Position numbers and translations under genes: made by a program
In this document: positions 25,594-33,535 of the stretch, one piece after another
Numbering within the stretch: position 1 is the first letter of the stretch
Layout: each line of letters begins with the position of its first letter
Assembly: GCA_049587715.1 (NCBI GenBank)
Contig: JBAVEL010000003.1
Location: forward strand, 1 to 64,000
Direction: 5' to 3'
Source of the DNA: JBAVEL01 sp049587715
GTDB taxonomy: Bacteria > Bacteroidota > Ignavibacteria > UBA10030 > UBA6906
Length of the DNA stretch: 64,000 nt
Notes under the pieces: model-generated
The model's database searches: none
The model's input: the letters and a program-made list of their open reading frames with translations, nothing else
Told to the model about the DNA's origin: nothing

Positions 25594-26004
25594 GTGTTCG
25601 ATAAGCCCTTCCAGCTCCGGATCATCACCCCCTCGAAGGTGGTCTTTCAGGGGGAGGCGGTCAGCGTGAGCGTGCCTGGAACAAGGGGCGGGTTCCAGGT
25701 GCTCCACGGGCACGCCCCCTGCCTCTCCTCCCTGGAGGTCGGGGTCCTGAAGGTGAAGGATGCCGCGGGGACCGACACGGTGTACGCCACGAGCGGGGGC
25801 TTCGTGGAGGTGCGGGAGAACCTGGTGCTGGTGCTGGTGGAGACGGCCGAGCGGCCGGAAGAGATAGACGCCGCACGGGCGGAAGCGGCCCGGGACCGGG
25901 CCGGGCAGAGAATCCGCGCGCACGACCGGGCCGTGGATGAGGATCGGGCCAGGGCCGCCATACTGAGGGCTCTGAACCGCCTCCGCCTGGCCCGCCGGGA
26001 CTGA
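25594..26004 (+). CDS. atpC: F1F0 ATP synthase subunit epsilon
   Basis: A 136-residue subunit with the N-terminal beta-sandwich (FQLRIITPSKVVFQGEA at about 6-22, GGFQVLHGHAP, SGGFVEV) and a C-terminal helical hairpin (about 90-136, Ala/Arg-rich). It couples the rotor to F1 and inhibits ATP hydrolysis. GTG start after AGGAGAAG, 15 bp behind atpD. Confidence 0.95.
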   Translation: MFDKPFQLRIITPSKVVFQGEAVSVSVPGTRGGFQVLHGHAPCLSSLEVGVLKVKDAAGTDTVYATSGGFVEVRENLVLVLVETAERPEEIDAARAEAARDRAGQRIRAHDRAVDEDRARAAILRALNRLRLARRD

Positions 26005-26053
26005 ACGGCTTGCGGGCAGCATCCGCGCGGGGCGGGGCGTCAAGGTACACACA

Positions 26054-26767
26054 ATGTCCACGCATCCCTCCTACATACTCCGACTGCTGAGGGAAGTGGA
26101 GTCCTCCCTGGATGATGGGGGCCGCGGGGCGTGCCGCCGGGACCTCGAGACCGTGATCCAGCGGGTCTCCCGGACGGACAACCCCGAGGAGGCCGTGGAG
26201 GATCTCTATGCCGTGGAGGCGTACGACGATTTTGCGCTCCGCCTCCTCTGGGCCGGGAGCCGCGAGCCGGCCCCCGCAGACGGCCTGGCTCCGGACCTGC
26301 TCGCCTACGACGCCGAACTTCTGCTTGAGACTCTTCCCGGGAGCGGGGCAGAGCCCCGGACCCGTCCGCTCTCCGAGGCCCGGGAGGCGGTGGCGGCCGC
26401 CTTCGGCGATGCACTTCAGAGGATGGGACGTCTGGTGGGGCAGGTGAGGCACCGCTCGCAGGCGGGGGGGGAGTTCCGGGGCATCCCCGAGGAAGATCTC
26501 TACCGGCTCCTGGATGAAGCAACTGCGCTCCGCGCCTCCGCCCCGCATGCTGCGGGAAAGGATGTGGAGAGGTTCGCTGCGGCCTTCTGCCTCTTCCTCG
26601 AGTACGCGCTCGACAACGGCCGGGAGAGCGACATCCGGGTGCTCCACATCGTGGAATCCGCCAACCTCACGCTCCAGACAACCCTCAAGACAGACGGAAG
26701 CGGCGCCTTCGACTCCCTCCAGCAGACCACCGCCATGCTGGAAGATCCGGCGGCGCTTCTGGCATAG
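26054..26767 (+). CDS. Hypothetical helical protein between atpC and a nucleotidyltransferase
   Basis: A 237-residue, probably soluble and largely alpha-helical protein, acidic at the start (YILRLLREVESSLDD) and with no signal peptide, membrane segment, cysteine motif or recognisable fold signature. It begins 49 bp after atpC and ends 30 bp before the mannose-1-phosphate guanylyltransferase, so it is probably co-transcribed with both. Codon use looks like that of its neighbours, which supports a real gene. The function is not known to me. Confidence 0.7.
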   Translation: MSTHPSYILRLLREVESSLDDGGRGACRRDLETVIQRVSRTDNPEEAVEDLYAVEAYDDFALRLLWAGSREPAPADGLAPDLLAYDAELLLETLPGSGAEPRTRPLSEAREAVAAAFGDALQRMGRLVGQVRHRSQAGGEFRGIPEEDLYRLLDEATALRASAPHAAGKDVERFAAAFCLFLEYALDNGRESDIRVLHIVESANLTLQTTLKTDGSGAFDSLQQTTAMLEDPAALLA

Positions 26768-26797
26768 GGCTCCACCCTCCACGAAAGGGATCCGACG

Positions 26798-27886
26798 ATG
26801 GGCAAGACATTCGCCGTCATCATGGCCGGGGGCGTGGGAACGCGTTTCTGGCCCCGCAGCCGGGAGAAATCCCCCAAGCAGTCCCTGGAGATCGTGGGGA
26901 AGGGGACCATGATCCAGAACACGGTCCGGCGCATGGAGCGCGTGGTGCACCTCGCCGATGTGTTTATCGTGACCAACCGGACCCAGAAGAACATCATCCA
27001 GAAGCAGCTTCCCCAGTTCGACGAAGAGCGGATCCTGGTGGAGCCGCTGGGGAGGAACACCGCTCCCTGCATCGGCCTGGCGGCGCTCCACATCCGGCGA
27101 CTGGACCCGGAGGCGGTGATGATTGTTTCCCCGGCGGACCACCTCATCGAGGACACCGAGGAGTTCGCCCGCGTGATGGCCCTGGCGGTCCAGATTGCGG
27201 CGGAGTCGCACAGTCTTCTCACCGTCGGCATCCATCCCACGCATCCGGAGACCGGATACGGGTATATCCAGATGTTCGTGGAGGAGGGGGAACACAACCC
27301 CTACGTGGGGAGGGGCGTCCTGAAGGTGAAGACCTTTGCCGAGAAGCCCAACCTCCAGACCGCACGGCAGTTTCTGGCCAGCGGCGACTTCCTCTGGAAC
27401 AGCGGCATGTTCGTCTGGAGGGTGGAGGAGATCCTCAGGCAGATCCATAAGTGCCTCCCCGAGCTGGGGGCGGAGCTGGACCGGATCGACGCCGCCATCG
27501 ACACCCCGCAGTACGCCGCCACGGTGGAGCGGGCCTACGGGGTGATTCGCGGGATCTCCATAGACTACGGGGTGATGGAAAAGGCGGAGGCGGTGTATGT
27601 GATTCCAGGGAAGTTCGGCTGGAGCGACATCGGGTCCTGGGACGAGGTCTACCGGGTGTCGGGGAAGGACGACGGCGGGAACAGCATCAACGGGAAGGTG
27701 ATCCAGAAGGACACAACGGGAACCTATATCCACTCCCCCGGGCGCCTGGTGGCGACCGTGGGTGTCTCGGACCTGATCATCATAGACACCGAAGATGCCC
27801 TGCTGGTCTGCAAGAGGGGGAGATCCCAGGATGTGAAGGAGATATCCGACTATCTCCGCCGCAAGCAGATGAACGAGTACCTCTGA
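26798..27886 (+). CDS. manC: Mannose-1-phosphate guanylyltransferase
   Basis: A 362-residue nucleotidyltransferase with the pyrophosphorylase signature AGGVGTRFWPRSREKSPKQ (about 10-28), VSPADHLI (about 109-116) and FAEKPN with the catalytic-region lysine; GWSDIGSWD lies near 270. It makes GDP-mannose from GTP and mannose-1-phosphate, a donor for surface glycans, and so may feed the glycosyltransferases later in the window. No isomerase domain is fused. A GAAAGGGA ribosome-binding sequence precedes the ATG. Stop and next ATG overlap by one base (TGATG). Confidence 0.92.
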   Translation: MGKTFAVIMAGGVGTRFWPRSREKSPKQSLEIVGKGTMIQNTVRRMERVVHLADVFIVTNRTQKNIIQKQLPQFDEERILVEPLGRNTAPCIGLAALHIRRLDPEAVMIVSPADHLIEDTEEFARVMALAVQIAAESHSLLTVGIHPTHPETGYGYIQMFVEEGEHNPYVGRGVLKVKTFAEKPNLQTARQFLASGDFLWNSGMFVWRVEEILRQIHKCLPELGAELDRIDAAIDTPQYAATVERAYGVIRGISIDYGVMEKAEAVYVIPGKFGWSDIGSWDEVYRVSGKDDGGNSINGKVIQKDTTGTYIHSPGRLVATVGVSDLIIIDTEDALLVCKRGRSQDVKEISDYLRRKQMNEYL

Positions 27887-28332
27887 TGGGAGCCCGCAGA
27901 AGGGGCCTTCTGCCGGGGGTCCTGGTCCTGACTCTCGCCCTCATCCAGGGGTGCGCCGGACCCTCCCCGCGGTTCACATCCAGATCCGCCCCGCCCCCCC
28001 CGGCGGCGCCCTCCCCCACGGGCCAACACCAGCTTGCGGGGGTGGCTTCGTACTACGCCGATGAGTTCCACCTCCGCCCGACGGCTTCAGGCGAAAAATA
28101 CGATATGCACGAGCTGACCGCTGCCCACAGGACACTTCCGTTCCAGACCCGCGTGAAAGTGACAAACCTTCAGAACAATCTGTCGGTAGTCGTCCGGATC
28201 AATGACCGGGGTCCTTTCAAGGACGACCGTGTCATTGACCTTTCGCTGGAAGCCGCAAAACGAATCGCCCTCATCCCAACCGGAACCGCCCCTGTCTCAC
28301 TGGAGGTTCTGGATCAGCCGCCTCCCCCATAG
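27886..28332 (+). CDS. rlpA: RlpA-like septal-ring lytic transglycosylase lipoprotein
   Basis: A 148-residue lipoprotein with a signal ending LIQGC (lipidated Cys23), a proline-rich linker (about 32-50) and a double-psi beta-barrel domain (about 53-145): GVASYYADEFHLRPTASGE, AAHRTLPF with the catalytic-position His, and RINDRGPF with the Asp. RlpA cleaves naked glycan strands during daughter-cell separation. The C-terminal SPOR domain of longer homologues is missing. ATG overlaps the previous stop by one base. Last gene before a 525-bp gap. Confidence 0.88.
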   Translation: MGARRRGLLPGVLVLTLALIQGCAGPSPRFTSRSAPPPPAAPSPTGQHQLAGVASYYADEFHLRPTASGEKYDMHELTAAHRTLPFQTRVKVTNLQNNLSVVVRINDRGPFKDDRVIDLSLEAAKRIALIPTGTAPVSLEVLDQPPPP

Positions 28333-28857
28333 GCGTTTCCCCCGGGTACAGGCCAGAGACAGGCCCCCCCTCTCGGATCCATTCCCCGGGGCAGAGGATT
28401 CCCCCTGCGGGCGTGAAGTCAAGCTGAGGCGTCGTGCGAAAAGAGCATACGCCAGCCAACCCCCACTCCCCGGCACCCGGAGTGCTTTTCCCCGGCGGGA
28501 AGATGGATGCCCTCAGCCACCTCCTCTCCAGGGCTTCGGCGCTACTCATTCCCCGGCATGAGAGAGAGCATCCGCGACTCCGACTCCATGTTGATGTTCT
28601 GTAATTCCATGCAGGGTATCGACTTATATGTGCGCTCACTCCCGATGCCGTCCTCTCCGTGTCCCGGGTCAAGGTTAAAAAAAATTAGCTTGACATTCTT
28701 GGGGGTTACGCCTACCTTTTGAGCGTCTGGTGGTGAGGAACGCCGGATTGCGTTGGATGATAAGAGGTTGTAGGAATTGCGGCGTTCTTTGAAAGTGTAT
28801 CTGGAGAACCTTCGGGGTATGCTGTTGTTTGATGGACGGACAAGAGAGAGAAGCTGG
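28333..28857 (+). other. 525-bp intergenic region with rRNA-leader-like element
   Basis: No supportable gene. The first 230 bases are GC-rich and featureless to me. From about 28560 the sequence is visibly richer in A and T than anything around it, with an A-run at 28677-28684, then a promoter (28690-28718), and about 60 bases after the predicted start GTTCTTTGAAA (28784-28794). That sequence resembles boxA antitermination signals of rRNA leaders (consensus near TGCTCTTTAACA). The leader runs on to the lytic transglycosylase ATG at 28858. No rRNA gene follows. Confidence 0.6.
28690..28718 (+). promoter_or_regulatory. Sigma-70-like promoter of the lytic transglycosylase gene
   Basis: TTGACA (28690-28695), 17-bp spacer, TACCTT (28713-28718), with an A/T-rich stretch (AAAAAAAATTAG) just upstream that could act as an UP element. 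Predicted leader is about 130 bases. Confidence 0.7.
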
Positions 28858-29586
28858 ATGATGCTGAAATTTTCAACGGCTGTTTCCATTGCCTTTCTGG
28901 CGGCAATCTCGGGGTGCACACCCCCCGGTGAGAGCCTCATCCGGAAGGGTCACGAGCGGGGCTCCGCAAGGGCTGAACAGGGGGATCTGAGTGTCGCCTC
29001 CCTGAGCTCCCTGGATGGCCCGACGCAGGCCATTCTGCAGGCCTACGGTGGCTCCATCAGGGAGCACGCCCGGGAGTATGGGTTCGACTGGCGGCTGGTT
29101 CTGGCCGTGATGAAACAGGAATCCCGGTTCTCCCCGGAGGCGGAGAGCCACAAGGGAGCCGAGGGGCTCATGCAGATCATGCCCCGGACGGGGGAGGAGA
29201 TCACGAAGGCTCTCTCCATCGAAGACATAGACCATCCGCACCAGAACATCAGGGCGGGTGTCTACTACCTCTCCCGGCTGTACCAGATGTTCGAGAACGT
29301 GCCCGAGGGGGACCGCATACGGCTCACCCTTGCCGCCTACAATGCCGGCATAGGCCGCGTATACGACGCCCAGGTCCTTGCGGCGTACCTGCAGGATAAC
29401 CCGACGAAATGGCAGTCCGTCAGGGATGCACTCCCTCTTCTTTCCAAACGCTACTATACCCTCCACGCCAGCGTGTGGAAAGACAAGAGGCCCGAGGCCG
29501 GGTGGTTCGGGAGCTCGGGCCAGACGATCGCCTATGTGGAGAGGGTGATGGACTACTACGAGGATTACCGCGCGGTTCTGAACTGA
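28858..29586 (+). CDS. Lipoprotein lytic transglycosylase (SLT family)
   Basis: A 242-residue protein with a lipoprotein signal (MMLKFSTAVSIAFLAAISGC, Cys20) and an SLT domain (about 68-215). The catalytic Glu is E88 in KQESRF, followed by GAEGLMQIMP and later LAAYNAGIGR, the standard SLT order. It should cut peptidoglycan glycan strands from a membrane anchor. ATG 28858 (or ATG 28861) is chosen over an upstream TTG because it starts at the signal peptide and has a GAGAGAG-type ribosome-binding sequence. Preceded by its own promoter and a long leader; followed by a terminator. Confidence 0.9.
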   Translation: MMLKFSTAVSIAFLAAISGCTPPGESLIRKGHERGSARAEQGDLSVASLSSLDGPTQAILQAYGGSIREHAREYGFDWRLVLAVMKQESRFSPEAESHKGAEGLMQIMPRTGEEITKALSIEDIDHPHQNIRAGVYYLSRLYQMFENVPEGDRIRLTLAAYNAGIGRVYDAQVLAAYLQDNPTKWQSVRDALPLLSKRYYTLHASVWKDKRPEAGWFGSSGQTIAYVERVMDYYEDYRAVLN

Positions 29587-29607
29587 GCGGTACCCCCCCT
29601 TGGCCCG

Positions 29608-29647
29608 ACGCCCGGACGGTTGCTCCCGCCCGGGCGTTTGTCTTTGC
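29608..29647 (+). terminator. Intrinsic terminator between convergent genes
   Basis: ACGCCCGG (29608-29615) pairs with CCGGGCGT (29630-29637), 14-base loop, followed by TTGTCTTT. It ends the lytic transglycosylase transcript; pdaD arrives from the other strand and stops at 29663. Confidence 0.75.
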
Positions 29648-29662
29648 AGGGGGGAGGGTGGG

Positions 29663-30208
29663 TCAGGGGAGCAGGATGGCGCAGGCCAGGACCGTTGTCC
29701 AGATGCCGTCCTTGTGGCCTTCCGCCGACTGCGTGACGTTATAGCTCTTGACGATTTTCCCGCTCATCTTGTAGGTCTTCTCCCGTTCGTCCCAGGCGGT
29801 GTTGGGATCGAACTCCACACCCAGGGTGGTGGCCAGCATGGTGGCCGCCAGGTCCTCGGCGTATTCCCCCGCTTTCTCATCCGTCTCCCCGTACGGGTGG
29901 TGCTCTGAAAGGTATCCGTAGGCCGTGGGGTCGGCGGGAGTGGCCACCCCGATGGAGGCGGCGATCAGCCGGTTGGGCTCGTTGGTGGCGTTCCGGGCCA
30001 TCACGGCGAATGTGATCTGCCCGGGCTGCAACAGGCGGAGGCCGTCCTCCGTGGGGATGCGTTTGCACCCGGGGGGGAAGATGCTCGAGACGGTCACGAG
30101 GTTGCACTTCTCAATGCGGGCGTCGCGGAGGGCCAGCTCAAAGGACTGGAGATAGTCCTTGTGGCGGCCCACGCCCTTCGTAAAGAAGATCCTGCCTGGA
30201 ACGTACAC
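29663..30208 (-). CDS. pdaD: Pyruvoyl-dependent arginine decarboxylase
   Basis: A 181-residue self-processing enzyme. The Ser-Ser cleavage site is in LVTVSSIFPPGC (S41/S42); cleavage would leave a short beta chain and an alpha chain with an N-terminal pyruvoyl group. The conserved FPPGC and later IAASIGVA and GYLSEHH segments match the family. It converts arginine to agmatine for polyamine synthesis. GTG start follows GGGAG with 8 bases between. It is third in a minus-strand unit after smpB and tyrS (45-bp gap); no other polyamine gene is in the window. Confidence 0.9.
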   Translation of the reverse strand: MYVPGRIFFTKGVGRHKDYLQSFELALRDARIEKCNLVTVSSIFPPGCKRIPTEDGLRLLQPGQITFAVMARNATNEPNRLIAASIGVATPADPTAYGYLSEHHPYGETDEKAGEYAEDLAATMLATTLGVEFDPNTAWDEREKTYKMSGKIVKSYNVTQSAEGHKDGIWTTVLACAILLP

Positions 30209-30253
30209 GTCTTCAGCTCCCGTGCGATGTGGTGATGGATTGGCGGCCGGCGG

Positions 30254-31480
30254 TCATGCGCGCCGGATTCTCAAAAAGCGCCTCTTGCCCACTTTCAGGA
30301 CCATCCCGTCCCGCACGGGGACGAGGGCGTCCTGGTCCGTGACCCTGGTCCCGTCCACGTTCACCCCTCCCTGCTCCACCAGGCGGCGGGCTTCGCTGCG
30401 CGACGAGGCAAGACCGGTCTCGGTGAGGAGCCGGATGATCTGGATCTCCCCCTCCTCCTGCCGGAGGGTCACTTCGGGAACCTCGTCCGGCAGGTCCTTC
30501 CGGATGAACACCCGGTCAAACTCCTCCTCCGCATACTGCGCCGCCTCCGCCCCGTGGTAGAGTGTGACCAGCTCCCGGGCCAGGCGCCTCTTCAGGTCGC
30601 GGGGGTTCTCCTCGCCCGAGGTGAGGCGGCTCCGCAGGGAGGCCACCTCGGCCTGTGGAAGCTCCGTGGCCAGCAGGAGATACTCCCCGATCAGGGTGTC
30701 GGGCACCGAGAGGGTCTTCCCGTACATGTGGCGGGGGGACTCCTCGATGCCGATGTAGTTGTCCAGAGACTTGCTCATCTTCTCCGTGCCGTCGGTGCCC
30801 CGGAGGATGGGAAGCGTCAGGATCACCTGCGGCTCCTGGCCGTATTCCCTCTGGATGTCCCTGCCCACGAGCAGGTTGAACTTCTGGTCCGTGCCCCCCA
30901 GCTCCACGTCCGCTCCGACGGCCACCGAGTCCATGGCCTGGGCGAGGGGATAGAGCATCTCGTGGATGCTGATGGGCTCCCCGGTCCGGTACCGTTTCTC
31001 GAAATCGTCCCGCTCCAGCATCCGCGCGACCGTGTACCGGCTCCCCAGGGCGATGATGTCGGCGAAGCCCATCTTCCCCAGCCACTCGGAGTTGTAGAGC
31101 ATCTGGATCTTCTTGGAGGAGAGAATCCGCGTGGCCTGCTCGAAGTAGCTCTGCCCGTTCCTGCGCGTTTCTTCCAGGGAAAGGGGAGCTCGGGTGCGGC
31201 TCCGGCCGGAGGGGTCCCCGATCATCCCCGTGAAGTCCCCCACGATCAGAATGGCCTGGTGCCCGAGGTCCTGGAAATGGCGGAGCTTGCGGAGAACAAC
31301 GGCGTGGCCCAGGTGGAGGTCCGGCTTGCTGGGATCGCATCCCAGCTTGACCCGGAGGGGGATGCCGGTGGAAAGGGAGCGCTCGATCCTGCGGACCAGA
31401 TCCTCTTCGGGGATGATCTCCGCCGCGCCGCGGCGGATCAGGTCCATCTGCTCAGCGAGGGGGGGGAAAAGGGCTTCCAC
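30254..31480 (-). CDS. tyrS: Tyrosyl-tRNA synthetase
   Basis: A 408-residue class I synthetase with HLGH at 56-59 (HIGH-type), KMSKS at 234-238 and a C-terminal S4 RNA-binding domain (about 345-408, SSRSEARRLVEQGGV). It charges tRNA-Tyr. GTG 31480 is taken as start because it overlaps the smpB stop (TAGTG) and gives the normal N terminus; a long upstream frame runs through smpB in another phase and is not real. The spacing between HLGH and KMSKS is that of the bacterial TyrS group with a compact catalytic domain. Confidence 0.93.
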   Translation of the reverse strand: MEALFPPLAEQMDLIRRGAAEIIPEEDLVRRIERSLSTGIPLRVKLGCDPSKPDLHLGHAVVLRKLRHFQDLGHQAILIVGDFTGMIGDPSGRSRTRAPLSLEETRRNGQSYFEQATRILSSKKIQMLYNSEWLGKMGFADIIALGSRYTVARMLERDDFEKRYRTGEPISIHEMLYPLAQAMDSVAVGADVELGGTDQKFNLLVGRDIQREYGQEPQVILTLPILRGTDGTEKMSKSLDNYIGIEESPRHMYGKTLSVPDTLIGEYLLLATELPQAEVASLRSRLTSGEENPRDLKRRLARELVTLYHGAEAAQYAEEEFDRVFIRKDLPDEVPEVTLRQEEGEIQIIRLLTETGLASSRSEARRLVEQGGVNVDGTRVTDQDALVPVRDGMVLKVGKRRFLRIRRA

Positions 31481-31944
31481 TATCGTGCGTACTGTCTCCG
31501 GAGGCTGCGTTCGGCGTCGCGCTTGGCGATTTCCTGGCGGCGGTCGTAGGCCCGCTTTCCCTGCGCCACCCCGATGGTCACCTTGGCCAGCTTGTTCTTG
31601 AAGTAGAGCCGCAGGGGGATGAGCGTGAGGCCCCTCTGCGCCACGCGGGTGGTGATGCGGGCGATCTCCCTTTTGTGCAGGAGCAGCTTCCGGTCGCGCA
31701 GGGGGTCCACGTTGGCGTAGCTTCCCTGCTCGTACGGGCTGATGTGCACGGAGCGGAGCCAGATCTCCCTCCCCCGGACCTCCGCGTGCCCCTCGGCGAT
31801 GTTGGCCGTGCCCCGCCGGAGGGACTTCACCTCGGTGCCGGTGAGCACGAGCCCTGCCTCGAAGGAGTCCAGGATTGTGTACTCGTGGCGCGCCTTCCTG
31901 TTGGTGCACACAAGCTTCTCGGTCGGGACCGCAGGTTCCGTCAT
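31480..31944 (-). CDS. smpB: SsrA-binding protein SmpB
   Basis: A 154-residue trans-translation factor: NRKARHEYTI (about 16-25), GTEVKSLRRG (about 36-45) and a basic C-terminal tail (KRDAERSLRRQYAR) that enters the decoding centre. It delivers tmRNA to stalled ribosomes. First gene of the smpB-tyrS-pdaD unit with its own promoter; its tmRNA partner gene is not seen in the window. Confidence 0.95.
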   Translation of the reverse strand: MTEPAVPTEKLVCTNRKARHEYTILDSFEAGLVLTGTEVKSLRRGTANIAEGHAEVRGREIWLRSVHISPYEQGSYANVDPLRDRKLLLHKREIARITTRVAQRGLTLIPLRLYFKNKLAKVTIGVAQGKRAYDRRQEIAKRDAERSLRRQYAR

Positions 31945-31968
31945 CTCCCTCCGCCCAAATCAGCACCC

Positions 31969-31997
31969 AGTATACCCATTTGAGACCCGAAAAGCAA
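31969..31997 (-). promoter_or_regulatory. Promoter of smpB-tyrS-pdaD (minus strand)
   Basis: Read on the minus strand: TTGCTT (31997-31992), 17-bp spacer, TATACT (31974-31969). It stands back to back with the lpdA promoter at 32012. The -10 side of the spacer, CAAATGGGTATACTG, is identical to that of the polA promoter. Confidence 0.75.
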
Positions 31998-32011
31998 TGC
32001 AGGTACGCAGG

Positions 32012-32040
32012 TTGACTTTCAGACCATGGGTGCGTATATT
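32012..32040 (+). promoter_or_regulatory. Sigma-70-like promoter of the lpdA locus
   Basis: TTGACT (32012-32017), 17-bp spacer, TATATT (32035-32040). Predicted start near 32047, giving a leader of about 83 bases that contains the hairpins at 32061-32108. Confidence 0.75.
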
Positions 32041-32060
32041 TTCTGGATTTCACGCTCTTC

Positions 32061-32108
32061 CGCACCGGGAGGAGGGTGCGCCCAAGGGAATCCTCTTTCC
32101 CTTTTTTT
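32061..32108 (+). promoter_or_regulatory. Candidate transcription attenuator in the lpdA leader
   Basis: Two hairpins lie between the promoter and lpdA. Hairpin 1: CGCACC (32061-32066) with GGTGCG (32075-32080). Hairpin 2: AAGGGAA (32084-32090) with TTCCCTT (32097-32103), directly followed by TTTTTG: an intrinsic-terminator shape. GGGAGGA (32067-32073) can instead pair with TCCTCTT (32091-32097), opening both hairpins, as an antiterminator would. No plus-strand gene lies upstream, so a terminator here can only act on the lpdA transcript. The trigger is unknown and no riboswitch class is recognised. Confidence 0.55.
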
Positions 32109-32129
32109 GTTTCTTTCTGCGAGGAACGC

Positions 32130-33527
32130 ATGTCCGCGAAGAGCTTCGACCTGGCGGTGGTGGGGGGAGGGCCGGGCGGGTATACGGCCGCCATACGGGC
32201 CGCCCGGCTCGGGATGTCCACGGTCCTCATCGAGAAGGACCGGCTGGGAGGGGTGTGCCTGAACTGGGGCTGCATTCCCAGCAAGGCCCTCCTGAAGAAC
32301 GCCGAGATTCTCCAGACCGTTCGGAAGGCGGGGGAATGGGGGATCTCCTGCGGGGAAGTGACGTTTGACTTCGGGAAGTTCATCTCCAGGAGCCGGGGAG
32401 TGGCGGACCGGATCTCCAAGGGGGTGGAGTACCTGATGAAGAAGAACAAGGTGGAGGTGATCCCCGGCACGGCCGCGCTTGCCGGCGGGGGGATGCTGGA
32501 AGTGACACGGGAGGGTCACCCGCCGGCGCAGATCGGGGCACGGCACATCATCCTGGCCACGGGGGCGCGCCCGCGGTCGATCCCCGGGGTGACCATTGAC
32601 CGGCGCCGGGTGATCACAAGCACCGAGGCCATGACCCTCCCGGTGCGGCCCTCCTCCATGGTCGTGGTGGGGGCGGGGGCCATCGGGATGGAGTTCGCCT
32701 GGTTCTACAACACTCTGGGAACCAGGGTGACGGTTCTGGAGATGATGCCCGGCATCCTCCCCCTGGAAGACAGGGAGCTGACCCGCCTGATGGAGTCCAG
32801 CTTCCGGAAGCAGGGGATGGAGATCATCACCGGGGCGCGGGTGCAGGAGGTGCGATCCGAGGGGGAGGGCGTGCGTGTGACGGTGGCGGGTCCCGAGGGG
32901 GAGAAACGGGTGGATGCGGATGCGGCCCTGGTGGCCGTGGGCGTCCAGGCCAACGTGGAGGGGATCGGGCTGGAACGTGCGGGTGTGGAAGTGAAGGGGG
33001 GACACATTGCCGTGGATGCCGACTACCGGACCACCGCCCGGGGCGTCCATGCCGTGGGGGATGTGGTTGGTCCCCCCTGGCTGGCGCATGTGGCATCCGC
33101 CGAGGGCATCCACTGCGTGGAGGCCATTGCAGGCCTGGCACCCCCGCCTCTGGACTACTCCGCCATTCCCGGCTGCACCTACTGCCATCCCCCGATCGCG
33201 AGCGTGGGGCTCACGGAAGAGAAGGCCCGGGAGGCGGGGCATGAGATCACCGTGGGGAGATTCCCCTACCGTCCCCTCGGAAAGGCCATGGCCACGGGAG
33301 ACACCGAAGGGATGGTGAAGCTCATCCTGGATGCGCGGTACGGCGAGATCCTGGGGGCGCACATCATGGGGGCCGGGGCCACGGAGATGATTCACGAACT
33401 TGTCCTGGCCCGCCGCCTGGAGGCCACCGGACGGGACATCTTCCGGACCGTCCATGCCCATCCCACCCTCAGCGAGGCGGTGATGGAGGCGGCGGCGGCC
33501 GCCTACGGCGAGGCCATCAACATCTGA
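32130..33527 (+). CDS. lpdA: Dihydrolipoyl dehydrogenase (E3)
   Basis: A 465-residue flavoprotein disulfide reductase: GGGPGGYTAA FAD-binding motif at the N terminus, redox-active cysteines C43 and C48 in GGVCLNWGCIPSK, an internal NAD-binding VVGAGAIGMEF, and the C-terminal HAHPTLSEA with the His-Glu pair. It reoxidises dihydrolipoamide on E2 and reduces NAD. ATG 32130 has GAGGA 5-9 bases upstream. First gene of the dehydrogenase/lipoate locus, behind a leader with a possible attenuator. Confidence 0.95.
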   Translation: MSAKSFDLAVVGGGPGGYTAAIRAARLGMSTVLIEKDRLGGVCLNWGCIPSKALLKNAEILQTVRKAGEWGISCGEVTFDFGKFISRSRGVADRISKGVEYLMKKNKVEVIPGTAALAGGGMLEVTREGHPPAQIGARHIILATGARPRSIPGVTIDRRRVITSTEAMTLPVRPSSMVVVGAGAIGMEFAWFYNTLGTRVTVLEMMPGILPLEDRELTRLMESSFRKQGMEIITGARVQEVRSEGEGVRVTVAGPEGEKRVDADAALVAVGVQANVEGIGLERAGVEVKGGHIAVDADYRTTARGVHAVGDVVGPPWLAHVASAEGIHCVEAIAGLAPPPLDYSAIPGCTYCHPPIASVGLTEEKAREAGHEITVGRFPYRPLGKAMATGDTEGMVKLILDARYGEILGAHIMGAGATEMIHELVLARRLEATGRDIFRTVHAHPTLSEAVMEAAAAAYGEAINI

Positions 33528-33535
33528 GCACCCGG

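Noticed and set aside
28360..28680. Short frames in the 525-bp gap after rlpA
   Set aside because: None has a ribosome-binding sequence, a motif or codon use like the neighbours.
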